Shown here: positions 10,854 to 21,570 of the stretch, one piece after another
Position numbering within the stretch: position 1 is the first letter of the stretch
How the letters are laid out: each line of letters begins with the position of its first letter
DNA from: Leptasterias polaris
Lineage: Eukaryota; Echinodermata; Asteroidea; Forcipulatida; Asteriidae
Reading direction: 5' to 3'
Length of the DNA stretch: 64,000 nt
NCBI GenBank assembly: GCA_037783415.1
Contig: JAZGTN010000002.1
Coordinates: 2,976,001 to 3,040,000, forward strand
The notes under the pieces: generated by a model
Told to the model about the DNA's origin: nothing
What the model saw: only the letters and a program-made list of their open reading frames with translations
Database searches by the model: none
Translations under genes and position numbers: made by a program

Positions 10854-10916
10854 TTTTGCTACAAGTCGGGTCAAACTGTTGTCATATCACTCCCAACAGT
10901 GGCGCTTGTAGCAAAA
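10854..10916 (+). ncRNA. Leader hairpin of the retrotransposon RNA
   Basis: TTTTGCTACAAG (10854-10865) pairs perfectly with CTTGTAGCAAAA (10905-10916). Inside it, ACTGTTG (10875-10881) pairs with CAACAGT (10894-10900). The structure lies about 95 bases before the gag start, the usual place for retroelement packaging or dimerisation signals. Function is inference. Confidence 0.45.
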
Positions 10917-11009
10917 GACGAGAGTGATACGGTGTTGAAACCGTTTATGTAGCAGGTTAAAAACATGTAGAAGGTAAAAACATGTAGAAGTAGTTTCACA
11001 TTAGTATAG

Positions 11010-12698
11010 GTGAATTACACGACCACAACTATGGCCATTAACATACTTAAGGCATCCATTAAAGAACTGACAAAACTACCGGGAATCGGAACAAAATTTG
11101 CCGAAATAATTTTGTCAGTAAGGGCAAAAAAGGACACCATCACTATCGATGACTTCCATGAATCACCAACCCTACAAACCAAATTGCATGAATTACAGGA
11201 AAAAGGCTTAATTATAATTGACTACGCAGGGCCTCTTTCGCCTACCAGTCCTGGGCAAAAGGCACAACCTAAACAAGGAAAAGAAACTGCCGATCCAATA
11301 ACCCTACTAGCGAAACAAATAGGAGAACTGAGTAAAGTGATGCAAGAAAACACCTTTGCATTAACGGGCGCCATTAACGAACTTAAAATCCAATCTGTAC
11401 TATCAGAAAAAAGATTAACGGATCTCATTCAAGTCGTAACAAAGCCTGAAGATGCCACGCCATATTTCGAAATTCCCGGCATGCTTCCAGACGTAAAACC
11501 TCACATTCCATTGCAGCCACAGGCATCAATGGACACTAAGCCAGCAAAGCCTAATCCTATTGTTCAAACGTTAACACCAGGAACGGCTGCTATAGAAACC
11601 ACTGGCGATGCATTAATAGACGCTGAACAAAAGGTAATCCGTGAAAAAGCTCCTCCATTACCACCTCACATACAAAACGCCGTACAAAAACAAAAGCCCC
11701 ACCCTGGGAAGGAGGATCAAAACATATCCACCAAACAACAACCACTGATCAGCCACTTGTCAAATACAATGGTGTGTCCGGCGGTCGCTGGGTCTCAACA
11801 ACCAGGCGCTAGCAACGTTTTTGCAACACAGGGGCATTCAAGTCGGCTCCAAATTCCTAAAATTGTGCCGTACGACGGCATCAGTGATTTCAACGCGTTC
11901 ATTAAGAAATTCGAATTAATTGCCGACTGCAGTGGTTGGAACGAACAAACAAAGCTGATGCAGCTAGTTGGATCACTCACAGGCAAGGCGCTAGAATGCT
12001 ATGCATGGCAAGAAGCAGAAACACTGCATGACTAAGCAAATAAAATCACAGCTCTTGCTAATGTTTGGAAAGATGAAAGACCCCATGATCCACAGGGCAG
12101 AACTAAGTTCATTGCGACAAAGGGAATTTGAAACAATTGAGGAATTTGGTCAGCGCGTTAGACAAGTAGCGACTCGCGCCTTCCCAAGTGCCCAAACTGA
12201 AGTATTTGAAGTTATCGCAAGAGAGGCGTTCCTAAAAGGTTGCACCGACGATAATGCTGCTGAATTAGCACTATTCCGCGACCCAAAAACTCTAAACCAA
12301 GCGATAAAGTATACCTTGTCTGCTGCACACAATCACAAACTATTGTCGAAAACCTACAAACCCAAAGTAAGGAATGTCTCATTTCCCGACTTGCCGTTGA
12401 AGGCTCATGAAAGTGTACAACAAATACAGGTTACGAAGACTGGTAAAGACAAGATTGATATCAACTTAGATTGGTCAGATTTCAATGAAACTATGCAGGA
12501 AGTGCTAACCAATCTCAGAACATTCAATAAAAGCATACCATCCCAAAATAACTTGCCGTCCCACGCCGACCCCCGAACGAAAGGGACCCTTCACCACCCG
12601 CCTCGCCATCAAGATTTCGTTGTTATAACTGTAACGGATATGGTCACTTCGCGAAAGACTGCCTGCGTAGTAAACAATCTCGGTCGCCCTCACCATCT
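11010..12698 (+). pseudogene. Retrotransposon Gag, frameshifted, with N-terminal HhH motif
   Basis: The first frame (11010-12035) starts with an N-terminal motif ELTKLPGIGTKFAEIIL at residues about 18-34, a helix-hairpin-helix signature like that of ComEA-type DNA-binding domains. A Pro/Lys/Gln-rich linker and a capsid-like segment (KIVPYDG, FIKKFELIADCSGW) follow. The capsid continues in a second frame from about 12030 (EEFGQRVRQVATRAF). A second shift occurs in a C run near 12568, after which the third frame contains a CX2CX4HX4C zinc knuckle at 12621-12662. Gag coats and packages the element's RNA. Two frameshifts mark it as dead. No pol follows; the frame ends at the inverted LTR. Confidence 0.75.
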
Positions 12699-12777
12699 CG
12701 CAAACTGCCGCCCAACCTTCGTCACGCCTGGTTGGTTTATTGCGTAACATAATTCAGCCTACATAACAATCACTACA
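12699..12777 (-). repeat. Inverted partial LTR
   Basis: Reverse complement of the first 79-80 bases of the LTR at 10311, ending exactly at the LTR tip (CACTACA at 12771-12777). It is joined directly to gag sequence after the zinc knuckle. Confidence 0.85.
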
Positions 12778-12900
12778 AACATAATAGGCCCTATCTCTTT
12801 TTACAGCCCATCCCACCCCACATAATTCATTGTTTATGAACAAACTGAAAGCTTATAACGATTTTGTTGGAACTTGGAAAGTGTTGCTGGTTTAATCTAT
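12778..12900. repeat. 123-bp direct repeat flanking the retrotransposon (right copy)
   Basis: Near-identical to 10176-10298. It abuts the inverted LTR tip exactly, whereas the left copy is separated from the 5' LTR by 12 bases. Confidence 0.85.
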
Positions 12901-14489
12901 TGCAAGCTTCAATAGACGTTTTGTCTTTCCCCGAATCCAAATAAAAGAAAATGACAATGGACCAGATAAGAGGATTCACTGTGGTGGAGGCCAATACCAC
13001 CGCGTGGATACAAAAAGGCTTAACAACGACGACAGCAGCTGCGGCTGGGGCTTGACTTAGGCTGCCTCCGTCTGTTTGAAGCTCCGTTCTCCATGGTATA
13101 CCAAAAGCGCGTGTTTTCAAAATAATCCGACGGAGCCGAAGACAACGATCAGCATGCAGAAGCCAAATCAAAGAGCCGATGCTTCAAATCTTCAAATATT
13201 CTTTATGCCAAACTGCAACCTGGAGTAGTGAACACTGAAGTGTCATTGGAAGCATTTCTTTTACTCTCATAATTAGAGGCAGCACTTCATTTTATTAAAA
13301 ATGGTGTTTGATTCTAAGGTGTTTTTTTAAACGTATAAACTGTTTATAACCTTGTCAAGTTGCAATCTCTTTTCACATATTGCAATTGCGAAAGTAGAAT
13401 GGCAATGACACAGTTGTCTGAACAATTATCTCGCAGTTTCTTATAAAATGAAAAACTTGTTTTCAGCTATACCATGGGTAAAAATAAGTCAACAGTTTGA
13501 ACTGGAGTACCCCTAGTAATGCAAAATATATTTTAATATTATAGATTGATGATGAAACCAGTTTGAGGTTGTTTTTTGTACTTTAGCTGTTATTGTTGAT
13601 GTTGCTGTTAATGCTTACGTTTTTTAAAAGTTTTTGTACTTTTATTTATTTATTTATATAAAAAAAAATGGGGGGGTGGTTGTTTTTCCTTTGGATGGTG
13701 CGTTAGGATGGGTGTTTTGTTTTGCTTTGCTTTTGTTTGCTTGTGTTCGGGGAGCAGATTGTTACATCGTATTTATCAACCAATCAGACTCACCCATGGC
13801 AACCCCAACTGTCTTGTGCAATTTCGTACTCGATAGATCTTAAAGCTGAACACCAAATATCATCGCCGTCATCATGACAGCACACGACCATCAGCACACT
13901 CCACAGACTCGGTTTGACCAGCCACTGCCTCATGTTGTTAAACTGAAAAGAATTCCCTAAATCATCCAGGTTAGGGACGGTCCAAACGGGGCGATCGGTT
14001 GGTCTGGCCTGGGTAGAGCAAGGTAGTGTGCACTGCGCACCCCTGCATGCCCGCACAGACCAAGTCAAGAGTGTGTACTAATTTTAACTACTAAAAGTAA
14101 AAGCAACAACTGATGGCGCGCGCCTGAACTTCAACCGTTGCAAAGGTACATAAAACTAAAAGGTTGGTTATGACGTAACAATATTTGAACTTCGGTTGAT
14201 TTACAAGTTCGGTTGTGCCGCAGTGATTACGTAGCTGTTCCAACCAAAAGGGTAACCGAGTTAAGCTTGGTTTCAAGATGGCTTATTCTACAATACAAAC
14301 GCTTAACGCACACAATGGAATAAAATTAAGTTGCATTGCGTCAAGATGGCAAATTATACAAACATGACAAAAAATAATCATTGTATTTATTTAAAAAGTT
14401 CCGGATCTAACGCTTAACGAAGTTTAATTGCGTGAAAAATAAAATGAAGACATTTTGTTCTGATTTGTTTTTCTCCAAAGATGTGACTA
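12901..14489. other. Intergenic, no gene recognised
   Basis: Only short chance ORFs are present (for example 12827-13171 and 13790-14068), without splice context or recognisable protein features. A T-rich stretch lies at 13630-13740. Confidence 0.4.
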
Positions 14490-14497
14490 CAGTACAT

Positions 14498-15525
14498 CAG
14501 TGTTGTAGTCGAGTCACCTGTGCCGAGTCCGAGTCACTTGGGTCGAGTCCGAGTCACGAGTCACTTGGTCCGAGTCCGAGTCACGAGTCACTTGGTCCGA
14601 GTCCGAGTCACGAGTCACTTGTTTAAAATATTGATTGCAAACCAAATGTCGTAAAATAAGAATTGGAAATGACAAAATGATACACATTTAATTTAAACAA
14701 AGTTCTGTTAAAGTTGTTGTTATTAAAAGTTGGTATAAACCAAAAGAAACAATACGGGGCGGAACGGCAGATGCCATGATTAACAAAATTGTGTACTACT
14801 TTTTACTAGTGACGTGACCAAACTTGACGTCGTGTGTAGGTAACCACATTCAAACCGGGGACCTATAACAAAAGAGGACAATAGGTCCACGGTTGCCATC
14901 ACAAAATAAAGCATTGTGGTCCACGGTTGCTATCACAAAGAGCTGAACAAAGGAGGGTCCACGATTGCAGGCTGTTACACACTTGGGTGTGTGTGTCGAC
15001 CATGTGTAGAAACTGGTGCAAACAACACACAGCCACCACAGTGCAATATGCAGGCTGTGTTTTACAGGTACCAGACATAAGCACAAGCAGTGGCTATGGT
15101 GTTAACGTTGACAGAATACCAGCATTAATATTGGTGTCGTGCATCCCAGTGTTATAATGCATATTGAACATACGAATCGAACATACACGAGCTGTACGTA
15201 CATGGCCATCTACACAATAATCAGGATCACTATTACTTGCAACACCATACGACAGTGTACTTATTTCTTGTGCTAGACGTTAATATTCCTCCATGTGCAC
15301 TCCGGGAATGACAATCGGATCATCGGAATTGTTTGTAATATTTAAAAGAGGTAATGTTTGTGAAAATACGTGACTCGCAAGTCACGAGTCCTCGGGGACA
15401 AGTCCGAGTCATGACAGTCGAGTCCGAGTCTTTTGCAGACGTGACTCGAGTCAAGTCCGAGTCACCGAAATGGTGACTCGAGACGGACTCGAGTCCGAGT
15501 CCTGGACTCGAGTCATACAACACTG
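14498..15525. mobile_element. Non-autonomous hAT transposon, complete, 1028 bp
   Basis: Terminal inverted repeats CAGTGTTGTA / TACAACACTG are flanked by a perfect 8-bp target-site duplication CAGTACAT (14490-14497 and 15526-15533). Eight-bp duplications and CAG tips are the hAT signature. Both subterminal regions (14505-14625 and 15365-15515) are packed with GAGTCCGAGTCAC-type motifs in both orientations. No transposase is encoded. Confidence 0.9.
14505..14625. repeat. Subterminal GAGTC repeat array of the hAT element (left)
   Basis: Three near-exact 35-bp tandem units containing GGTCCGAGTCCGAGTCACGA, followed at the right end of the element by a looser array at 15365-15515 with the same pentamers. 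Subterminal repeats of this kind are transposase-binding sites in known hAT elements. Confidence 0.75.
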
Positions 15526-15533
15526 CAGTACAT

Positions 15534-16890
15534 ACACACGCCATCATGTTGGATGGGCGATATTTAGCATCACAAAATTGTTTAAATGGGATGGCACAAC
15601 TAAATCTGCTTTTTCCCAACATTTAAACCCCTATTTTCCGAGAAAATTTGTTCTTTTCAGGATAGCAAAATTATAATATTATTGATATGGGTATTGATAG
15701 CATTATTGTAATAAGAAATTAATTGCTGTATTTGTTATGTTTTCTTTATTAAATGTTTTTGGTTTGCTATTAATCTTGAACGTTCAACGAGTCCATCATG
15801 GAAGCACATATTGAGGAATCTAGTTGTTATATCATTCCGTAATTTCAAAGTTCAGTTAATTGTGCCTTATTTTCCACGTTCAAAAGATGTCAGTTTTTTG
15901 AAATTTTCGACTAATATGTTTACCGTACGTGTCCTATAAAGCTTACGTATTTTGACCGAATCCTTCAAAATTGTTAGGAAGAGTAAATTTGTCATTATTA
16001 AAATAATTTGTTTGTACTTTAGGTATTCATAAAGTTTGTCACAAGGTCCATCATTGGGAAAATAGCTTTCCCCAAAATATCATCGGCTGGCAATCACATT
16101 AAAAAAACCTGAATTCTTCCTTTTTCACATATTGTTCACACTGTATGGCGCTTCAAGACTTGCAAATGGAGCTCTAAAAAAATCATTTTTTTTAAAACAA
16201 TTATTATTATTGACTGCTTACTACATTGTATCACTGACTAAAAAACCTGTCACATTAAATTTAGCCATATGCCTACACTTCTTCACAGTGGGTTATGGTA
16301 ATTTGTTAAATAAAAAGAATAGCGGGTAAAGCACATCGCCTAATGTACATGCACTGGATTACTCTTGTTTCGATGACTACTGTTTGAGATTTGAACTTAC
16401 ATCTAATCATGCTCTAATGTTTACATACGTATCTGGACATTGGACTGTCTGTATAAGGCTATAAACAGCAACGGGATATAAATGAATACAGACCCAGCAC
16501 TGTATTATATAGCAAGCCTACGGTTGGAACAAAATGGACGCCAAACACTACGGTTCTGTATAAGTTATATAGATTTTCAAAGTTGCTGTTAGTCAAACGT
16601 AGTCCAACCGACGAAATTCATCAACCAGCTATGAAGAGTTGATCTGAGAATGATGTATTTTCGTCTGAGAAGGAAAGTTGCTAAGGTAAATGTGTTTATA
16701 ACATTAAGCTCCCTAGTTTATTGGATGGAAATTGGAAATATTACCCGTTGCATAGCTGCATCTGTACAACAATCAATAGTCCCATGTTTATCAACAATAC
16801 ATTTCAATAATAAAATGGTTTAGTTCAAGACGTGTTTGTGTGCATGTTTCTTTTTATATCTCGATCTTATTGTACGAGGGAGGTTGCCTT
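15534..16890. other. Intergenic, no gene recognised
   Basis: AT-rich sequence with chance ORFs only. The promoter or first exon of the fucosyltransferase gene could lie here or nearer to it, but nothing is identifiable. Confidence 0.35.
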
Positions 16891-16894
16891 TAAA

Positions 16895-17130
16895 AGGTTG
16901 CGTACAACATTGGTAATTGTCAAAGACCTGTATCCACACTTGATGTGACCCAACATAATACATGAAATAACAAACCTGTGAAAGTTTAAGCTCAATCGGT
17001 TTTAAGAGTAATGCGAAAATACTGAAAAACCCCATTATGTTTTAACTTTTTTTCAAACATCAGGTTTTATCCTGCAGGATAAAGACTATTGTTTTACTCA
17101 TTTCCTAAAAACTATGGCATTTCAAGCAAA
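16895..17130. repeat. Dispersed repeat, copy of 44110-44345 (inverted)
   Basis: Contains GGTAATTGTCAAAGACCTGT, GAAATAACAAACCTGTGAAAG and TAAAGACTATTGTTTTACTC. All are found reverse-complemented, in mirrored order, at 44110-44345. Parts also occur at 36120-36210 and about 37385-37410. Confidence 0.65.
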
Positions 17131-17707
17131 ACTATTTCAAGGGAAGTTTTCCACCATGACCATCTTTATACAATATAAGTTATGTGCAAATCTTTATTAA
17201 GCAGTATTGTTGTTTTTAACTTCGATCGTTCGGTGCACGAGGTTGCAAACTTGATCATACCCACAGCTTAAAATGCGTCATGTAAAGTCATAGCACCTTT
17301 CAACATATAGTTTTGAAAGCAAGACAAGATTGCATGCACATTATTTCGTTGAGACAATAGTATACAAACTTGCTTTTGTACTCTATTGAAAAAGATGATT
17401 CGAATTCATTTACCATTGTTCAATGGCTTAGTTTACTTGAGGTAACTTTATAACCGAAAATAAATTTATAATATGATTAGAACAGCACCTTAAAGTTGCA
17501 AAAATGCTGTTTCCGACATTTACCTTATAATTGGTTATTCTTGAGGAACTCGCTTCTTTTTTGATAAAATGGACTTTATTTTCCTTTTCAAAAAATGTTC
17601 TCTCGTGCAACTGTTAGGAAAAAAGATAACTATTCGTCTTTCTATGAAAAAAGCCCCAAGGTAAGAATATTGACAGATAGTGGACTTGGATTCTGCATAT
17701 TTTCTCA

Positions 17708-19105
17708 ATGTCTTTTTACCTTTTAATCGTGTGCTTGTTATCCACTCAGGTCCTAGGCTTGGTCCTTCGTCCTTCAGTCATCCTGACGCTCATCATCGCC
17801 GGCGCAGGGGCTCAAATCATCTGGGTCTACGTCGTTGTCTCCGGGTACAAACAGAGACTCAACCCGGACGTTCCCCTCCGTTATGTCGCTCCGCTCTCCC
17901 CATCCCATGGTCGAAGTCAACACGGCGTCCCCGGGCTAGAGAAGGGCGAGTTCCTCAAGAGGTACCGCTTGCCGCCGGACGCGATTAACCGGTTCACTAA
18001 GACTAAAGAGTTCCTCATCTACGGTAGTTTGAATAACATGGAGGATTTCCCTGAGTTAATAGGCATGCTTGAAACATTTGGCAAAGACACTCCCGGTACT
18101 TACTGGACATACGCCCCGGTGTCATGCCCTGAAATGAACACAACAATAGGCCTGACAGTCTCCATGGACCATTCCGATTTCAATACAAAAGACGCCGTAG
18201 TCTTTGGTATGTTGCCCAAAATGCTTGCCAACAATTTGGAAAGATTGCTCAACAAAGAACCAAATGCCGGCCAAACTTGGATTTACTACAGTACCGAATC
18301 TCCATTCAGAGCCATGAGATGGGTGAAAGATATGCGGTTGGCAAATTTGAAATACCACAAACTGATGACGTACAATCGGCAAGCAGACATTGTCTTCCCT
18401 TTTGGTTATACTGTGACAAATAAAACCACGGACATTTCTTTGAGCCGGAATTTTGCTCAAGAGAAAAGCAAGCTTATCGCCTGGATGGCAAGTAATTGCG
18501 AGGAGATTTTCTGGCCGAGAAACGAGTACGTCGAGCGGATGAGAGAACTGGTAAAGGTGGACACATACGGGAGGTGCGGGGTGGTCGATTGCCTTCCCCG
18601 TAGCTCCGAGAGATGCACCCGAATTCTTGGGCAGTATAAATTCTACCTGGCTCTCACGAACTCGGAATGTCAAGACTACATCACGGAAAAGTTTTGGGAC
18701 ACTGCTCTCAAGCACAACATCGTACCGGTCGTTGGAGGCGCACCACGGGAGGATTATGAGCGAGTTGCCCCGCAGAATTCTTTCATCCATATCGGAGATT
18801 TCAATACAGTAAAACAACTTGTAGATTATTTGCTTTTGCTGGATAAGAACGACGCAATGTACAATACTTACTTTGAATGGAAGCAGACGAGAGCTGTCGT
18901 CAGTCGCTTCCCGCCAAAACCGGAACTATTTTGCAGCATGCTATCGCATTTGACTGATGGCAGGTCACGGTCTGAGGTTAAACCATTGGGCAAATCGCCA
19001 TGGTTTAAAACGTGCAGAGATGAAGTCACCATAACGACATCAGTGCATGCACGAGCCAGAGTTTTAGACAATAACTTCAACTCATGGACGCCATGGCGCC
19101 TTTGA
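17708..19105 (+). CDS. Alpha-(1,3)-fucosyltransferase (GT10 family)
   Basis: An open frame of up to 465 residues. GT10 enzymes transfer fucose from GDP-fucose to N-acetylglucosamine in Golgi glycans (Lewis-type structures). The N-terminus has one hydrophobic anchor (about residues 15-45), fitting a type II Golgi membrane protein. Diagnostic motifs: FPFGYT near 230, KSKLIAWMASNC near 253, VDTYGRCG near 284, YKFYLALTNSECQDYITEKF near 309 and VPVVGGAPREDYE near 339. N-glycosylation sequons occur at NTT and NKT. A good acceptor (pyrimidine-rich, ending CAG at 17751) suggests the real exon starts at 17752 with a short upstream exon; the first 14 residues would then be intronic. The - strand ORF at 18122-18817 is its shadow. 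The linkage (1,3 versus 1,4) and acceptor cannot be read from sequence. Confidence 0.9.
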   Translation: MSFYLLIVCLLSTQVLGLVLRPSVILTLIIAGAGAQIIWVYVVVSGYKQRLNPDVPLRYVAPLSPSHGRSQHGVPGLEKGEFLKRYRLPPDAINRFTKTKEFLIYGSLNNMEDFPELIGMLETFGKDTPGTYWTYAPVSCPEMNTTIGLTVSMDHSDFNTKDAVVFGMLPKMLANNLERLLNKEPNAGQTWIYYSTESPFRAMRWVKDMRLANLKYHKLMTYNRQADIVFPFGYTVTNKTTDISLSRNFAQEKSKLIAWMASNCEEIFWPRNEYVERMRELVKVDTYGRCGVVDCLPRSSERCTRILGQYKFYLALTNSECQDYITEKFWDTALKHNIVPVVGGAPREDYERVAPQNSFIHIGDFNTVKQLVDYLLLLDKNDAMYNTYFEWKQTRAVVSRFPPKPELFCSMLSHLTDGRSRSEVKPLGKSPWFKTCRDEVTITTSVHARARVLDNNFNSWTPWRL

Positions 19106-20025
19106 ACAATTTACACTTTTCAGATGATTTTATTATGACGTACCTCATTGTCTATCCTAAAATTTATCTGGTAATTATCTTTACTTTATGAGTATCCAGT
19201 GTAAGAAAAGAAGCTTGTTTCACTGATTACTTGAACAGTTTTGCAGTGATGAATTTATGTAATATTTACTTTTCAATACCTGTTGTGTTTTTGCATTAAA
19301 AAATAATAGTACAAAAATAAGAAAATGTTATCAATGATTTCTTGTTCATTTGGCGTTGTTGGTCCACACCTGCAACACTCGTGTAGGCCTTTGCGTTTGT
19401 AACTTATCTGATTTTCCCCCCGAATAGTGAAATACAATTAGGCTCAATCGTTAAAAATATTAAGTGACTGAAGCAAATACTGGATAATATATGGCACCCT
19501 TGCACTGACGAGTTAAAATGCATGCACAGATTGTGAAGCTCGACGCGAGTGTCGCCTCATGTGCGCACTGCACACAAAAATGGCGCTATCAATATTTCTC
19601 GTTGGTGATGACGTCAACATAAGTTAAAATAAAACTGTTACCATCTACAATGAATGAGATTGCCAAATCAGTGGTCAACATGACAGTAATTGTTTACCTT
19701 ATACGAGAATCCAGCCACATAAGTTCCAAAATAGGCCAACGCACCTTAATTATGGAATTCAAAACGATATCCCGTAAGTTTTTAGGACCTAAACCCATTC
19801 CCTTTACTTCAACCGTCATATAAATAATTGTCACGGGTAAGAACAATGTCAGCGTAATGGTCGGTGATAAATTCATAATTTGTACACGAGGTTATGAATA
19901 TAGCGGCCACTGATAGATTTCTAATCTGTTTTCTTCCGGGTCATTACACTTTGACTCTGTCGTAGAATCCCCAGCCATAATATTACATTGATTAACGGAA
20001 TATTATATTATACAGAACAGAATGA
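19106..20025. other. Intergenic between convergent fucosyltransferase and F-box genes
   Basis: Both genes end here. ATTAAA near 19297 is a plausible poly(A) signal for the fucosyltransferase. No further gene or repeat is recognised. Confidence 0.4.
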
Positions 20026-21570
20026 CTACCAGACTGCCAATTCATCTTCCTCCAGTTGCGGATTATCGACTGGGACGGGACCTAGAGGCATCGGGTACAT
20101 GGGATCGAAGACGAGCTCATAGTTGAGATTATGCTGGACAAAGATGGGTCTGAATTCTTCCATGACCAACGCCTCCTCCTGACCGAATCCTATGATAGTG
20201 ATGACCACTCTGAAGTACGTCAGACTCGGCCGGAGACCCTTCTTAATGAAGGATTCATCTACGAAGTCGAAGACGTCTCGTAGTGCTGGCCACTGTATCC
20301 GCCCGTGGATGTCCAGGCTCTTCATTTTCGTGCAGTCCCGGACGAGCGCCAGAAGGCCCCTGTTGTAAGCGTGGTACACGGGTCCGATGTCCACGGACAC
20401 TTTCTCTACGACGTGCTGGAAGTGCCGCGAGATGTGGCGGAGTGCCCGGTCAGGGCGGAATCCACCGTCGTTGTAGCCGAACATGCGGACACTCTGTAGA
20501 GGCATGCCGGGATGGAGGATGCGATACACGACACCCATTCGCATGATACCACTCAGTATAACCTTCACTCTAGTGCGTGGCATGACTTCACTAAACCCCA
20601 CCCAGGCGTTTCTGTCGATTGTGTGTTCATGCTTGTCCTCGCGGTTTGTGGAGATTGTTAGGAGCTCCAAGGTGGAACGGCAACTCCCGGCAAGTTGAGC
20701 CAACAGTTCGGCAGAGAAGCAACTGTAGTTCATGCTGACATCCACTAAGGAAGTGAATCGGCCGAGGGTGCCGGAAAAACGAGGCTCGCTGTGAATTGTG
20801 GCTCCCATCTGGAACATATCTTCAATGAAGAGACTCCGGAGGCAACTTGATGAATTTTCACTCACTGACAACAGGAGACCCACTCCCTCATCAATCCGTA
20901 AACCACCATCGCTCACGTCTAGTTTCTTCAGCATTGTCTGCCGTCGCAGGAACCTGTTCAACGACCGCATGACACCATCTCTGGCACGGTCCGTATCGGA
21001 GGACCGGAAGTGTCTCTGGAAGCTTAGTTCCGTTATGAAGAGCTCATTCAGCTGCACCGGGCCCTGGCGGTAGAGCTCGGCTAGGATGCCGGTGAAAAGC
21101 TTCTGCAGTCGACGAGGCCGGCGGTGAGCCCGGAAACCGAAGGTGAAGTACACCCTTTTGAGGAACCTCCCAACACTCTTAACGTACGAGATGTGGTAGT
21201 TGTCCCGCCAGTTGCCGTGGATACGGAAATCTCTGGTTCTCCATAGATGAGGTGACTCCATGATGGCACGGTGCCAGTTGGCACAAGACATTGCCATGTG
21301 ACCTCTTTCCCAGGGTAGGAGATATGAGGCTATCATTGCTGCGGTCACATCCGGGAGCATGCCCCACTCGCTTGGATAAAATAAGTTGGGGTCCTTGCTT
21401 GTCCCTTCTAACGTCTCTGCCTTACACAGATGAGAGACCGATGACCCATGACTTGGTCCGGGGTCCTCGTCCCGTATGTTCACCACCTCAACTCGCGGTT
21501 GACTCACCAATGAAAGTTCTTCCATGACTTTCTCCTTTGTTGCCGTTCTTCTTGAAAGCAGGCAAAACAT
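20026..21570 (-). CDS. FBXO39: F-box protein, FBXO39-like, intronless
   Basis: A single open frame of 514 residues. An F-box (about residues 68-112: LPDVTAAMIASYLL, then a conserved W and ESPHLW) would bind SKP1 in an SCF ubiquitin ligase. The rest is leucine-rich-repeat-like substrate-recognition sequence. YVKSVGRFLKRV, a TSLVDVSMNYSCFS segment and the spacing of the C-terminal part resemble vertebrate FBXO39 (about 440 residues). An alternative start at residue 16 would remove a short Arg/Thr stretch. The C-terminus is proline-rich then acidic (QLEEDELAVW). The gene is GC-rich relative to its flanks. The ortholog call is from memory of the family; FBXO33 is the main alternative. Confidence 0.75.
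   Translation of the reverse strand: MFCLLSRRTATKEKVMEELSLVSQPRVEVVNIRDEDPGPSHGSSVSHLCKAETLEGTSKDPNLFYPSEWGMLPDVTAAMIASYLLPWERGHMAMSCANWHRAIMESPHLWRTRDFRIHGNWRDNYHISYVKSVGRFLKRVYFTFGFRAHRRPRRLQKLFTGILAELYRQGPVQLNELFITELSFQRHFRSSDTDRARDGVMRSLNRFLRRQTMLKKLDVSDGGLRIDEGVGLLLSVSENSSSCLRSLFIEDMFQMGATIHSEPRFSGTLGRFTSLVDVSMNYSCFSAELLAQLAGSCRSTLELLTISTNREDKHEHTIDRNAWVGFSEVMPRTRVKVILSGIMRMGVVYRILHPGMPLQSVRMFGYNDGGFRPDRALRHISRHFQHVVEKVSVDIGPVYHAYNRGLLALVRDCTKMKSLDIHGRIQWPALRDVFDFVDESFIKKGLRPSLTYFRVVITIIGFGQEEALVMEEFRPIFVQHNLNYELVFDPMYPMPLGPVPVDNPQLEEDELAVW

Larger units (their letters stand above)
10311..12777 (+). mobile_element. Defective LTR retrotransposon (Ty3/gypsy-type gag) with inverted 3' LTR piece
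   Basis: Order: 5' LTR 10311-10531, primer-binding region starting TTGGCGACGAG at 10532, leader with a long hairpin, gag 11010-12698, then an inverted 79-bp LTR start at 12699-12777. No protease, reverse transcriptase, RNase H or integrase is present, so the element cannot move by itself. The 3' structure and the 123-bp flanking direct repeat are unusual. The Ty3/gypsy assignment rests on the Gag layout and the leader, and is moderately secure. Confidence 0.75.

Noticed and set aside
18122..18817. 231-codon ORF antisense to the fucosyltransferase
   Set aside because: Shadow of a conserved GT10 coding region; no protein features of its own.
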